A program made the translations under genes and the position numbers. From contig CAMAVC010000015.1 in NCBI GenBank assembly GCA_945861585.1, forward strand, positions 1 to 49,679: 49,679 bases of DNA, in the 5' to 3' direction. The notes beneath the pieces are model-generated. The model was given only the letters and a program-made list of their open reading frames with translations, searched no databases and had not been told where the DNA came from. The DNA is from Planctomicrobium piriforme (lineage in GTDB: Bacteria; Planctomycetota; Planctomycetia; Pirellulales; UBA1268). Shown here one piece after another: positions 1 to 11,143 of the stretch. Within the stretch, counting starts at the first letter, position 1, and the number at the start of each line of letters is the position of its first letter.

Positions 1-2298
1 AACCGCTGCAACATCACGACGAACGAAGGCGGAGTGATCGCCGAGGAATACGCCGTGCTCTACACCCGCGACCGCACGGAGACGACATCGGCCGTGTGGC
101 TCGGCCTCACCACCGGCTGCGCCGTGTGCCACAACCACAAGTTCGATCCACTCTCGCAGAAGGAGTTCTACGAGCTTTCGGCCTTCTTCAATAACACCAC
201 GCAAAACGTGATGGACGGCAACGTCCACGACACGCCGCCGATCCTCCCGGTGCCCAAGCCGGCCGACCGGCCCCGCTTTCGCGTGCTCGAGCAGGAGATT
301 CCCGTCGCCAAGGCCGCGGTCGAGTCGCGTAAGAAAGATGCCAAGCCCGAGTTCGAGGCCTGGGTGCAGAAGGCCGACATGTCGGTCGTGGCCAAATCGC
401 TCCCGCAAGATACTCCGCTCGTCGATCTGCCGCTCACCGAAGGACAGGGGGCGAGTGCCCTCGTGAGGCTCGTCGGCAAAGAGAGCGACCTGCCGCTCAC
501 GGCGACGACGACCTGGCAGCCGGGGCCGAACGGCACTCCGGCGGCGCTGCTCGACGGCAGGGCTGCGGAGATCGCCGGCGCCGGCGACTTCGAGCACGAT
601 CAGGCGTTTAGCGTGTCGTTTTGGCTGCGGCCGCCAGCCAACGATGGCTCCTATGCCGTCGTCGCACGCATGGACGACGCCAAGGCCTATCAAGGCTGGG
701 ATATCTGGGTGCAAGGCCGCAGGGTCGGCATGCATTTCGTGCATGCCTGGCCAGACGACGCCTTTAAGGTGGTGGCCAAGGATCAGCTCAAGGCTGATGC
801 GTGGACGCTCGTGTCGGTGACCTATGACGGCTCCGGCAAAGCCGAGGGTGTGAAGATCTACTACGACGGCAAGCTCCAAGAGAAGCCGAACGTCGAAAAC
901 AACAAGTTCAAGAAGCACTCGGTCCGGGTCGAGTCGCCGCTCACGATCGGAAGCCGCTCGCCGGGCTCTGCTGCGCACGGCGTCGGCCTCGCCAGTCTCG
1001 CGATCTGGGGTCGTGCCCTGTCTACCGGCGAGGTCGAGGGAATCTCGCGGGCGCAGACGATCGCCGACATCGTGAAGCTTCCCGCCGCTGAACGGTCGAA
1101 GGCGGCCGGCACCATCTACGACTGGTGGCTCACCACGTTCGACGAGCCGTTCAAGCAGGCTTCAGCGACGGCGGCGAAGCTCGACGCCGAGAGCACGGAG
1201 ATCCGCAAGCGGGGCACGATCGCCCACGTGATGCAGGAGAAGCCCGAGATGCCGAAGGCGTTCATCCTCGACCGTGGCGAATACGACAAACGCAAGGACG
1301 AGGTGCAGCCCGACACGCCCGATATCCTGCCGCCGTTCCCCGAGAGCCTCCCCAAGAATCGTCTCGGCCTCGCGCAGTGGCTTGTGCTGCAAGACCATCC
1401 GCTCACGAGCCGCGTGACGGTAAACCGCTTCTGGCAGGAGGTGTTCGGCACCGGGCTCGTGCGCACCACCGGCGACTTCGGGATCACGGGCGAGCTGCCC
1501 AGCCATCCCGAACTGCTCGACTGGCTCGCCGTCGAGTTCCGCGAATCGGGCTGGGACGTGAAGAAGCTCTTCAAGCTCATGGTCACGAGCGCCGCCTATC
1601 GACAGAGCGCTGCCACCACGCCCGACAAGCTCACGAAAGACAACGCGAATCGGCTGCTCTCCCGAGGCCCGCGGTTTCGCATGGATGCCGAGATGGTGCG
1701 CGACTACGCCCTTGCCGCCAGCGGCCTGCTCGTGAAGCAGATCGGCGGACCGAGCGTGAAGCCCTATCAGCCTGAAGGCGTCTGGGAGGCGGTGGCCATG
1801 GGCGGCAACACCAGCCGCTACGAACGCGAAAAGGGTGAAGGCCTGTATCGCCGCAGCATGTATTGGTTTTGGAAGCGGTCGGCGCCACCCGCCTCGATGG
1901 AGATCTTCAATGCTCCGTCCCGTGAGGGCTGCTGCGTGAAGCGGGAACGCACGAACACGCCGCTCCAGGCGCTCGTGACGCTCAACGACCCGCAGTTCGT
2001 CGAGGCCGCCCGTTCGCTGGCCGATCGGGCGCTCGAGATCGGCGGCCCCGCAGATGACACGCGGCTCGAATTCATCGCCGAGCGGGTGCTCGCCCGGCCG
2101 CTCGCCGCCGACGAGCTGGCGATCGTGAAGAAGTCGCTGGCCGATCTCACCGAGTGGTACAAGGCGCATCCCGACGACGCGAAGACGCTGATCACGATCG
2201 GCGAAACGAAGCCCCGGGCCGCCGACCCGGTGCAACTGGCCAGCTGGACGATGCTCACCAACGAGCTCATGAACCTCGACGAGGTGCTCTGCAAATGA
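1..2298 (+). CDS. DUF1549/DUF1553 (PSCyt-type) protein with LamG insert, 5'-truncated by window edge
   Basis: The frame is open from base 1, so the start lies outside the window; 765 codons are visible. Near the N-terminus sits CAVCHNHKFDP, the CxxCH-containing end of the DUF1549 (PSCyt2) domain of planctomycete proteins. Residues of roughly 190-340 resemble a LamG/concanavalin-like domain (FSVSFWLRPP, WTLVSVTYDG). The C-terminal part is DUF1553 (PSD1): TVNRFWQEVFGTG, GDFGITGELPSHPELLDW, RFRMDAEMVRDYAL. Such proteins are usually exported and encoded next to DUF1501 proteins, as here, where the next gene overlaps the stop by 4 bases (ATGA). The role is unproven; a part in handling complex polysaccharides at the cell surface is commonly suggested. 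Family assignment is firm, function is not. Confidence 0.9.
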   Translation, partial: NRCNITTNEGGVIAEEYAVLYTRDRTETTSAVWLGLTTGCAVCHNHKFDPLSQKEFYELSAFFNNTTQNVMDGNVHDTPPILPVPKPADRPRFRVLEQEIPVAKAAVESRKKDAKPEFEAWVQKADMSVVAKSLPQDTPLVDLPLTEGQGASALVRLVGKESDLPLTATTTWQPGPNGTPAALLDGRAAEIAGAGDFEHDQAFSVSFWLRPPANDGSYAVVARMDDAKAYQGWDIWVQGRRVGMHFVHAWPDDAFKVVAKDQLKADAWTLVSVTYDGSGKAEGVKIYYDGKLQEKPNVENNKFKKHSVRVESPLTIGSRSPGSAAHGVGLASLAIWGRALSTGEVEGISRAQTIADIVKLPAAERSKAAGTIYDWWLTTFDEPFKQASATAAKLDAESTEIRKRGTIAHVMQEKPEMPKAFILDRGEYDKRKDEVQPDTPDILPPFPESLPKNRLGLAQWLVLQDHPLTSRVTVNRFWQEVFGTGLVRTTGDFGITGELPSHPELLDWLAVEFRESGWDVKKLFKLMVTSAAYRQSAATTPDKLTKDNANRLLSRGPRFRMDAEMVRDYALAASGLLVKQIGGPSVKPYQPEGVWEAVAMGGNTSRYEREKGEGLYRRSMYWFWKRSAPPASMEIFNAPSREGCCVKRERTNTPLQALVTLNDPQFVEAARSLADRALEIGGPADDTRLEFIAERVLARPLAADELAIVKKSLADLTEWYKAHPDDAKTLITIGETKPRAADPVQLASWTMLTNELMNLDEVLCK

Positions 2299-3794
2299 AC
2301 CTTCCTCCCATCCGCTCCCCACTCGACGAACTGGGCCTGAACCTCACGCGCAGGCGATTTTTCGAGCAGGGCAGCCACCTCCTCGGCGGCGCGGCGCTCA
2401 CCTCGCTTCTGGGCCACGACCGTGCCTTCGCCAACGCCTCGGCCGGGCCGGCAGCCGCTGCCATCGATCGTGTGCCCGGTGCCGTGGGCCCACACTTCGC
2501 CCCCAAGGCGAAGCACGTGATCTACCTGCACATGGTGGGCGGCCCGCCGCAGCAGGATCTCTACGACTACAAGCCGAAGATGGACGAGTGGTACGACAAG
2601 GATCTGCCGGAGAGCATCCGCAACGGCCAGCGGCTGACGACGATGACGAGCGGCCAGAAGCGGTTTCCGATCGCGCCCTCGGTGTTCAAGTTCGCCCAGC
2701 ACGGCAGGAACGGCATGTGGGTGAGCGAGCTGTTGCCGCACACGGCGAAGATGGTCGACGAGATGTGCTTCATCCGCAGCATGCACACCGAGGCGATCAA
2801 CCATGAGCCCGCCATCTGCTACATGCAGACCGGCAACCAGATCGTGGGCCGCCCCTGCCTCGGCTCCTGGGCGAGCTACGGCCTGGGCTCGCTCAACAAG
2901 GATCTGCCCACGTTCGTGGTGCTCGTGGCCCGCTCCACGAAGCCCGAGCAGGCGCAGGCGATCGGGGCCCGGCTCTGGTCGAGCGGCTACCTGCCCGGCG
3001 AATATGCCGGCGTGAGCTTTCGCAGTGCGGGCGACCCGATCCTCTACATCAACAACCCGCCCGGCGTGGCGGCCGACGTGCGCCGCAAGACGCTCGACGG
3101 CCTCCAGGCGCTCAACCAGCGCACGCTCGAGCAGATCGGCGATCCTGAGACGCGCACGAGGATCGCGCAATACGAGATGGCCTTCCGGATGCAGTCGAGC
3201 GTGCCCGATCTCACGAACATCGCGAGTGAGTCGGAAAGCACGCTTGCGCTCTACGGCGACGACGTGAAAAACCCCGGCTCATTCGCGAACTCCGTCCTCA
3301 TGGCCCGGCGGATGGTGGAGCGCGGCGTGCGATTCGTGCAGCTCTACCTCAACCACTGGGACACCCACGCCAATGTCGTCGGCCGCCTCAAGAGCGGCTG
3401 CAAGGACATCGACCAGCCCTGCGCCGGGCTCATCCAGGATCTCAAGGCCCGTGGCCTCTTGGATGAGACGCTCATCATCTGGGGCGGCGAGTTTGGCCGC
3501 ACGGTCTACTCGCAGGGTGGCCTCTCGAAGGAGAACTATGGCCGCGACCATCATCCGCGGTGCTTCACGATGTGGATGGCCGGCGGCGGGTCCCGGCCCG
3601 GCCAGATCTACGGCGAGACCGACGACTTTTCCTACAACATCGTCAAAGACCCGGTGCACATCCGCGACTTCCACGCATCGGTGCTCCAGCTCCTCGGATT
3701 CGACCACGAGCGGTTCACCTACCGCCACCTGGGCCTCGACCAGAAGCTCACGGGCGTCGAGCACGCCCACGTGATCCCCGATCTGCTCGCGTAA
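2295..3794 (+). CDS. DUF1501 family protein, Tat-exported
   Basis: 499 residues. The start chosen is the ATG at 2295 that overlaps the upstream stop as ATGA; a longer open frame reaching to 2154 would lie inside the previous gene. The N-terminus carries a twin-arginine motif (LTRRRFFEQG) followed by a small-residue stretch and AFANASA, consistent with Tat export. The body is DUF1501, a family related to the alkaline phosphatase/sulfatase superfamily: HMVGGPPQQDLYDYKP near the N-terminus, QLYLNHWDTHAN, LIIWGGEFGRT, and GRDHHPRCF near the C-terminus. It forms a two-gene unit with the preceding DUF1549/DUF1553 gene, the usual planctomycete arrangement. Substrate is unknown. Confidence 0.92.
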   Translation: MNLPPIRSPLDELGLNLTRRRFFEQGSHLLGGAALTSLLGHDRAFANASAGPAAAAIDRVPGAVGPHFAPKAKHVIYLHMVGGPPQQDLYDYKPKMDEWYDKDLPESIRNGQRLTTMTSGQKRFPIAPSVFKFAQHGRNGMWVSELLPHTAKMVDEMCFIRSMHTEAINHEPAICYMQTGNQIVGRPCLGSWASYGLGSLNKDLPTFVVLVARSTKPEQAQAIGARLWSSGYLPGEYAGVSFRSAGDPILYINNPPGVAADVRRKTLDGLQALNQRTLEQIGDPETRTRIAQYEMAFRMQSSVPDLTNIASESESTLALYGDDVKNPGSFANSVLMARRMVERGVRFVQLYLNHWDTHANVVGRLKSGCKDIDQPCAGLIQDLKARGLLDETLIIWGGEFGRTVYSQGGLSKENYGRDHHPRCFTMWMAGGGSRPGQIYGETDDFSYNIVKDPVHIRDFHASVLQLLGFDHERFTYRHLGLDQKLTGVEHAHVIPDLLA

Positions 3795-3820
3795 CGCCCC
3801 TTGAGTGGATGACGCCACGC

Positions 3821-3921
3821 GAATTCCCTTCAGCTTACGCTTCGGGCTTCCCACGAAAATCACGCCCGTCCGAAGATGGCCCGTCTGAGGAAGCCCGAGG
3901 CGTGAGCCGAGAGGACGCCCC
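3821..3921. repeat. REP-like locus 1: two arms in divergent order
   Basis: Two copies of a dispersed GC-rich motif (core GAAGCCCGAGGCGTGAGCC) lie between the convergent ends of the DUF1501 gene and panD. The left copy (3821-3851) is reversed and of 'A' type, with CCCTT and GAATTCGCGTGGCGTC context. The right copy (3889-3921) is forward and of 'B' type, with GAGAGGACGCCCC. The same motif occurs at four other places in the window, always between genes. Confidence 0.85.
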
Positions 3922-3929
3922 GGCCGCTC

Positions 3930-4283
3930 TCAGCCGCGGGCGACGCGATTCTTTTCGTCGAGCACGATCACAGCCGGAGCATGCGTCGCGGCCTCTGCCA
4001 CGTCGAACCACGCAAACGACATGATCGTCAGCCGATCGCCCGGCTTGCCGAGGTGGGCCGTGGCGCCGTTGAGCTCGATCACGCCTGAGCCGGCCTTGCC
4101 GTAGATCACGTACGTTTCGAACCGCTCGCCGTTGGCCATGTTGCCCACGAGAATTCGCTCGTAGGGCCGCAGCCCCACGCGTTCAGCGAGATCGGCGGCG
4201 ATCGTCAGGCTGCCCTCGTAGTCGACCGAGGCGCCGGTGACCGCAGCACGATGGATTTTCGACTTGAGCAGGCAGATCGTCAT
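3930..4283 (-). CDS. panD: Aspartate 1-decarboxylase (pyruvoyl-dependent)
   Basis: 117 residues. PanD decarboxylates L-aspartate to beta-alanine for pantothenate and CoA synthesis in the cytoplasm. The ATG at 4283 gives MTICLLKSKIHRAAVT and places the self-cleavage pair exactly at Gly24-Ser25 in YEGS, where the E. coli enzyme is processed to the pyruvoyl form. Other family features are GERFETYVI, GVIELNGATAHL and GDRLTIMSF. An in-frame GTG at 4313 would add ten residues and shift Ser25, so it is less likely. The gene lies 48 bases downstream of the esterase/SMP-30 gene on the same strand; its pathway partner panC is at 26973-27851. Confidence 0.95.
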   Translation of the reverse strand: MTICLLKSKIHRAAVTGASVDYEGSLTIAADLAERVGLRPYERILVGNMANGERFETYVIYGKAGSGVIELNGATAHLGKPGDRLTIMSFAWFDVAEAATHAPAVIVLDEKNRVARG

Positions 4284-4331
4284 GGCTGAATGGCGGGGTC
4301 TCCTACTGTACACCGCATCCGACCGGCGATG

Positions 4332-6914
4332 TCAGTCCACAGCGAGTTTCCGCCGGAAGATGGCGTCGCCGTTGGTGACGTAGAGCTGGTCATGGTTCGG
4401 GCCGGCAAGAACGCAGCTCGTGAGCGGCTTGTCGGGCCGGGGTTTTGGCATCACGCCGCACAGCCGGCCCGTCGGATCGAACACCTGCACGCCGAGGGCC
4501 GACGTCACATACCAACGCCCCGCCCGGTCCACCGCCATCCCGTCGCCCCCCGACGCGGCGAGGAGCGGCGGCGGCTCGTGGAACTTGAACTCCCCCTTCG
4601 GGTCGATCGGCCGCCGCATCTCCATCGTCGGCATCTTTGCGTCGAGCGTGCCGTCGGCCCCCACGCGAAACACCCACGTGTGGCCACCCTTGTAGTCCGA
4701 CACCGCGAGCGTGCCCGCGTCGTTCGCAAGCGCGATGCCGTTTGGCCCGGTGATCCCGGTATCTGCCGCCGACTTCTCGCCGGTCTTGGGATCGATCCGC
4801 GTCACCTGCTGCTTGCCAGTTTCCGTGACGTAGATCGTGCCCTCGGGCAGGATGGCGAGATCGTTGGGGGCAAGATCGCCGGCGACTTCATCAACGCGAC
4901 CACTCGCCGGATCGATCGCGATCAGCCGCTTCTTCGGCCCGTTGCAGCCGTAGAGACGGCCGTCGGGGCCAAACTCCAGTCCGCTCACGGCTTCCTCCGC
5001 GACCGTCGTGCGGCCGCCGTCGGCTGCGGCGATCCGATACACCGCCGGCGCCTTCATGTCGCAGAAGTAAAAATTTCCCTCGGCGTCGGTGCAGGGGGCG
5101 TCGGCAAAGCCGAGGCTGTCGGCCACGACTTCCCACCCCGCCTCCGGCACGAGCAACCGGCGGAGCGCCATGTCGCCGGGGAGATCGTTCCCGGCCATGG
5201 ACTGGGGCACATGCCGTTCCTCACGCCACAGCCAGGTGAGGGCGTCGGGAAAAATCCGGCTCGCATGGTGGGCGTCGTGGGCGTAGCCCTCGGCCCAGTC
5301 GAACCGCACGTCGTAGCCCATGAACTCGAGCGCCGCCGCCATCTGCTTGTTGGCCAGCGGCCAACTGCCGAACGGATTGTCGAGGTCGCCGCTCGTATCG
5401 GCGAGGTACACGCGGATCGGCTTGGGCTCCGTCTTCCGCACGAGCGATGGATACGCGTTCGCGCCGCGGAGGCCCGTGAAGCTGCCGATCGAGGAGAGCA
5501 CGCGGCCGAACTGATCCGGCCGCTCCCAGGCGACGGTGAATGCGCAGTTGCCGCCCGAACTGGCCCCGCAGATCGCCCGCCGCGCCGGATCACTCGTGAG
5601 CGGCTGCTTCTTCGCCACCTCGGGCAGGATCTCCTCGAGGAGAAACCGGGCGTAGCGGTCGCCCAGTGAGTCGTATTCAAACGACCGATTTGAGTTCTTC
5701 CACGGGCTCGGCGGTTTCTCCTGTGCCTTGTCGTGGCCCGGATCGAGAAACACGGCCACCGTCGGCGGCATTTTTCCCGCGGCGATGAGGTTGTCGAACA
5801 CGACGGGCACGCGCCACTGGCCGTCGGCCTTGAGATAGCCGTGGCCGTCTTGAAACACCATCACCGCCGCGGGCATGTCGGGCCTCGCCTGCGCCGGCAC
5901 GTAGATCGCCCAGTCGCGCACCGTGCCCGGAAAAACTTTTGACTCGAAAGCGGGCATCCGCTCCACGCGGCCCTTCGGCACGTCGTCTTTCGGAACGGCG
6001 AGCGGATGCGGCTCCCACTTGCCCGGCTTCTCGGCCTCGACCCGGCCGACCGGCTGCGGCGGTGCATCAGACCACAGCCACCGTAGTCCATCGGCGAAGA
6101 TCGCCCCTGCCGCCTTGCCATTGTGGCCGCCATCGGTCAGTTCGAAGCGGTGGTCGTAGCCGGCAAAGGCAAGCGAGGCAGCCATGTCGGCATTGCCGAG
6201 CGGCCAGCTGCCAAACAGGTTGTCGAGATCGTCGCGGCCGTCCTGGAGATACACCTTGATCGGTTTGGGCGCCGGCTTCGTCTTTCGCACGAGCACGGGA
6301 TAGGCGTAGCCGCCGCGGATGTCGGTGAAACTCCCGATGTGGCTCATCACACGGCCAAACTGGTCGGGCCGCTCCCAGGCGGCCGTGAACGCGCAGATCC
6401 CGCCCGACGACTGGCCACAGATCGCCCGGTGCCGGGGATCGGCCGATACGTTCAAGCCCTCGAGCGCCGCCGGCAGCAACTCCTCGACAAGAAAGCGTGC
6501 GTAGCGGTCACCGAGCAAGTCGTATTCGAACGACCTGTTGCTGCGGTCCTTCGCCCCCGGCCGATCGGCTGGAATCGTGCCGGGGGTCACGAACAGGGCG
6601 ATCGTGGCGGGCATCTCGCCCTTCGCGATCAACTCGTCAAACACGAAGGGCACGCGATACGGCCCGTCGGCCTTGGCGTAGGCAGGGCCATCCTGAAACA
6701 CCATCAGCCGGGCAGGCTCGGCCCCGGAATATTCCGCCTGCACATACACCGACCACTCGCGCCGCGTGCCGGGAAAAATCGTGCTCGACTCGAACACGCC
6801 CCGCACGAACCTGCCACGGGGTTCGCCGGGCTCAGCCGCCGCAGCCGACCGGCCACCTCCGCATGCGAAAATCACAGCAAGAATGACCACGACGGGTCGT
6901 GCAAGCGAACTCAC
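4332..6914 (-). CDS. Secreted tandem esterase (two PF00756-type domains) fused to an SMP-30/gluconolactonase-like domain
   Basis: About 860 residues from a GTG at 6914 preceded by GGAGG nine bases upstream; the open frame extends to 7055 but would overlap the upstream gene. The N-terminus (VSSLARPVVVILAVIFAC, then AAAAEP) looks like a signal peptide. Two homologous esterase units follow (about residues 30-310 and 330-590). Each has a serine nucleophile elbow (GQSSGGICAF and GASSGGNCAF), the phrase RSFEYD.LGDRYARFL, and a late His (DGGHNG and YAHDAHH). The last ~250 residues are an SMP-30-like beta-propeller (DAPCTDAEGNFYF, NDLAILPEGTIYVTETG, GPNGIALANDAGTLAVSDY). This suggests a periplasmic carbohydrate-ester hydrolase; the substrate cannot be told. 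The two units probably arose by internal duplication. Confidence 0.88.
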   Translation of the reverse strand: MSSLARPVVVILAVIFACGGGRSAAAAEPGEPRGRFVRGVFESSTIFPGTRREWSVYVQAEYSGAEPARLMVFQDGPAYAKADGPYRVPFVFDELIAKGEMPATIALFVTPGTIPADRPGAKDRSNRSFEYDLLGDRYARFLVEELLPAALEGLNVSADPRHRAICGQSSGGICAFTAAWERPDQFGRVMSHIGSFTDIRGGYAYPVLVRKTKPAPKPIKVYLQDGRDDLDNLFGSWPLGNADMAASLAFAGYDHRFELTDGGHNGKAAGAIFADGLRWLWSDAPPQPVGRVEAEKPGKWEPHPLAVPKDDVPKGRVERMPAFESKVFPGTVRDWAIYVPAQARPDMPAAVMVFQDGHGYLKADGQWRVPVVFDNLIAAGKMPPTVAVFLDPGHDKAQEKPPSPWKNSNRSFEYDSLGDRYARFLLEEILPEVAKKQPLTSDPARRAICGASSGGNCAFTVAWERPDQFGRVLSSIGSFTGLRGANAYPSLVRKTEPKPIRVYLADTSGDLDNPFGSWPLANKQMAAALEFMGYDVRFDWAEGYAHDAHHASRIFPDALTWLWREERHVPQSMAGNDLPGDMALRRLLVPEAGWEVVADSLGFADAPCTDAEGNFYFCDMKAPAVYRIAAADGGRTTVAEEAVSGLEFGPDGRLYGCNGPKKRLIAIDPASGRVDEVAGDLAPNDLAILPEGTIYVTETGKQQVTRIDPKTGEKSAADTGITGPNGIALANDAGTLAVSDYKGGHTWVFRVGADGTLDAKMPTMEMRRPIDPKGEFKFHEPPPLLAASGGDGMAVDRAGRWYVTSALGVQVFDPTGRLCGVMPKPRPDKPLTSCVLAGPNHDQLYVTNGDAIFRRKLAVD

Positions 6915-6972
6915 CGAAGCAATCCTCCGCGAGGCGTAAACGGAGCAAACACTCCTCTTCCGGGCGCCCTTT

Positions 6973-7938
6973 TCAATCAACGAATCGGCCGTCGGCCCAC
7001 ACGCGCACCCTTTGCTCACGGGCGTAGGCGAGCGTCTCGGGCTGCACCGTTTCACAGGCGACGAGCCCCACGGCCGGGAGATCGGCCTTCCGCACCAGGG
7101 CGGCCCGCCGCGCCGCCCGCTCTACGTCGCTGGCGTGGGCCGTATACGACACCTCGCCGACGACGTACGTGGGCTGGCCGTCCACGGCACCGCGAGCCAG
7201 CACGTCGGCCCGGAGAAAATCTTCCACCTCGGCCCTGTCGAGCCGGGGCTCGAGTTCGTCGAGCAGGTCGGCCGGCTGCAGCACCTTCGCCCGCCGGAGA
7301 AAGAGCCCGAGATAAGACGGCAGCCGCTCCCGAAACGAAAGCTCTAACAGCTTCCCTTCATGACGGTCGCTCCGAACGATCAACTTCTCGATCACCGCTT
7401 CGAGCCGCACCAGACGTTCCTCCGTGCGGGCCTGCGCCTCGGCAAGCTTCTGCATCGCCGCCTCAAGACCGCCCACCCGTTCCTCCGTGCGAACTTGCGC
7501 CTCGGCAAGCTTTTGCACCACCTCCTCGAGGCGGCCCATCCGCACCTCGAGACCGCCCACCCGCTCCTCTGTGCGGGCCTGCGCCTCGGCAAGCTTCTGC
7601 ATCACCTCCTCGAGGCAGCCCATCCGCAACTCGAGACCGCCCACCCGCTCCTCTGTGCGAGCCTGCGCCTCGGCGAGCTTCTGCATCGCCTCCTCGAGAC
7701 CGCCCACCCGCACCTCTGTGCGGGCTTGGGCCTCGGCGAGCTTCGCCAAGGCGGCATCGAGCTTGGAGATGCCGGCGTCAAGTGACTCGCGCAGGAGGCG
7801 GATGTCTTCCTTCGTGGCGGCATTCTTCGCCTCCTCGATCATCGTGCCGAGGGTCTGCGCAAAACCCTTGGCACGCTCCTCACCGAGAACGGCCCGAAAC
7901 TGCTCGTAGATTGCCAGTGTGTCCATCATTGCGACCAC
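6973..7938 (-). CDS. Heptad-repeat coiled-coil protein with C-terminal PD-(D/E)XK-like domain (DUF3782-like)
   Basis: 321 residues from a GTG at 7938 with AGGAGG six bases upstream. Residues 66-184 are five near-identical units beginning [17 protein letters not shown], of 21, 28, 28, 21 and 21 residues, all multiples of seven, so they should form one long continuous coiled coil. The C-terminal ~100 residues ([15 protein letters not shown], then [13 protein letters not shown]) resemble the restriction-endonuclease-like fold found in DUF3782-type proteins, with a candidate catalytic D...ExS rather than ExK. A nuclease activity is therefore only a guess. The gene precedes the esterase gene by 58 bases on the same strand. 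The repeat DNA is prone to unit gain and loss. Confidence 0.8.
   Translation of the reverse strand: MVAMMDTLAIYEQFRAVLGEERAKGFAQTLGTMIEEAKNAATKEDIRLLRESLDAGISKLDAALAKLAEAQARTEVRVGGLEEAMQKLAEAQARTEERVGGLELRMGCLEEVMQKLAEAQARTEERVGGLEVRMGRLEEVVQKLAEAQVRTEERVGGLEAAMQKLAEAQARTEERLVRLEAVIEKLIVRSDRHEGKLLELSFRERLPSYLGLFLRRAKVLQPADLLDELEPRLDRAEVEDFLRADVLARGAVDGQPTYVVGEVSYTAHASDVERAARRAALVRKADLPAVGLVACETVQPETLAYAREQRVRVWADGRFVD
7387..7743 (-). repeat. Heptad-phased coding tandem repeat (63- and 84-bp units)
   Basis: Five imperfect units encode [17 protein letters not shown] followed by short linkers. Their lengths in coding order are 63, 84, 84, 63 and 63 bases. All are multiples of 21 bases, which preserves both the reading frame and the heptad register. 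The two 84-bp units are nearly identical in DNA, pointing to recent duplication or conversion. Confidence 0.85.
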
Positions 7939-8125
7939 TTCGAACCTCCTAGTCTACTGCTGCGGCTGCCCACACTCTCATGGCATGTACTTTTGTACAT
8001 TATTTGGAACGGGTTGTCAAGCCGCGCGGACTCCGAGATACACCTCGTCCTCCGACCCAGCCGCAGCATGGGCGTCGGTTCCTTCTGCCGGCGCTTGGCC
8101 ATGCGGCCCACGTGAAGCGAAGCGA

Positions 8126-8193
8126 CATCCTCTCGGCTCACGCCTCGGGCTTCCTGGGTTCGGGCATCCTCTCGGCTCACGCCTCGGGCTTCC
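8126..8193 (-). repeat. REP-like locus 2: two B-type arms in tandem
   Basis: Two copies of the dispersed motif lie in the same (reverse) orientation at 8126-8154 and 8164-8193, each reading CATCCTCTCGGCTCACGCC then TCGGGCTTCC. They sit in the 296-base space between the divergent heptad-repeat gene and the YceH-like gene, close to the start of the latter. This is the only tandem pair; other double loci are inverted. Confidence 0.85.
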
Positions 8194-8234
8194 GATGGAG
8201 CCCATTTTGTCGCGCGGCGATATGCTGTGCAGCG

Positions 8235-8780
8235 ATGTCCGCAGAGCCCGCCCCCGCGACCGTCCGCCCGCTCGATGCCGCCGAACGGCGCGTGCTCGGC
8301 ACGCTCGTCGAGAAAGCGAAGACGACGCCCGACCAGTATCCCCTCTCGCTCAACGCGCTCGTCAACGGCTGCAATCAGAAGAGCAACCGCGATCCGGCGA
8401 TGACGCTCGACGAGGAGCAGGTGATGAAGGCGATCGCGAGCCTGCGGGCGCTCGGCGCCGCGGCCGAGGTGTTCGGCAACGGCAGCCTTGCCCGCTATCG
8501 GCATCTCGCCTACGAATGGCTCGGCGTCGGCAAGGAGGAGCTCGCGATCCTGGCCGAGTTGCTCCTGCGCGGCGAGCAGACCGAGGGCAGCCTGCGCGGC
8601 CGCGCCAGCCGGATGGACGAGATCGCCGACCTGCCCACGCTCCGCCGCCATCTCGACGCGCTCGCCGCCCGAGGCCTCGTCGTCTGGCTCTCGCCGCCCG
8701 GCCGCGGCCGCATGCTCACCCACGGCCTCCTGCCGCCCGAGAAGCTCGAGAAGGTCCGGGCAGAGGTCGGCCAGGCCTGA
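8235..8780 (+). CDS. DUF480 family (YceH-like) protein
   Basis: 181 residues starting at the ATG at 8235; the frame is open further upstream but there it runs through the repeat arms. The N-terminal [21 protein letters not shown], then [21 protein letters not shown], is the signature of the YceH/DUF480 family, which consists of two winged-helix-like halves. The second half includes [23 protein letters not shown]. The function of the family is not established. It is followed after 62 bases by the metal ATPase on the same strand, so the two may be co-transcribed. Confidence 0.9.
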   Translation: MSAEPAPATVRPLDAAERRVLGTLVEKAKTTPDQYPLSLNALVNGCNQKSNRDPAMTLDEEQVMKAIASLRALGAAAEVFGNGSLARYRHLAYEWLGVGKEELAILAELLLRGEQTEGSLRGRASRMDEIADLPTLRRHLDALAARGLVVWLSPPGRGRMLTHGLLPPEKLEKVRAEVGQA

Positions 8781-8842
8781 TCCCGACTTCCGCCACGCCG
8801 CCCGCGAACGTCACGGCTGGCCGGCCCAACCCTTCGATACCG

Positions 8843-11135
<2,293 letters not shown>

Positions 11136-11143
<8 letters not shown>

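Noticed and set aside
7387..7743. Possible CRISPR-like or minisatellite array
   Set aside because: Units are contiguous, in frame and encode heptads within a protein; there are no unique spacers.
8017..8205. Small frames reading [14 protein letters not shown] or its reverse near repeat arms
   Set aside because: The same peptide appears wherever a repeat arm is translated (also near 3900, 33310 and 49500). It is repeat DNA, not a conserved protein.
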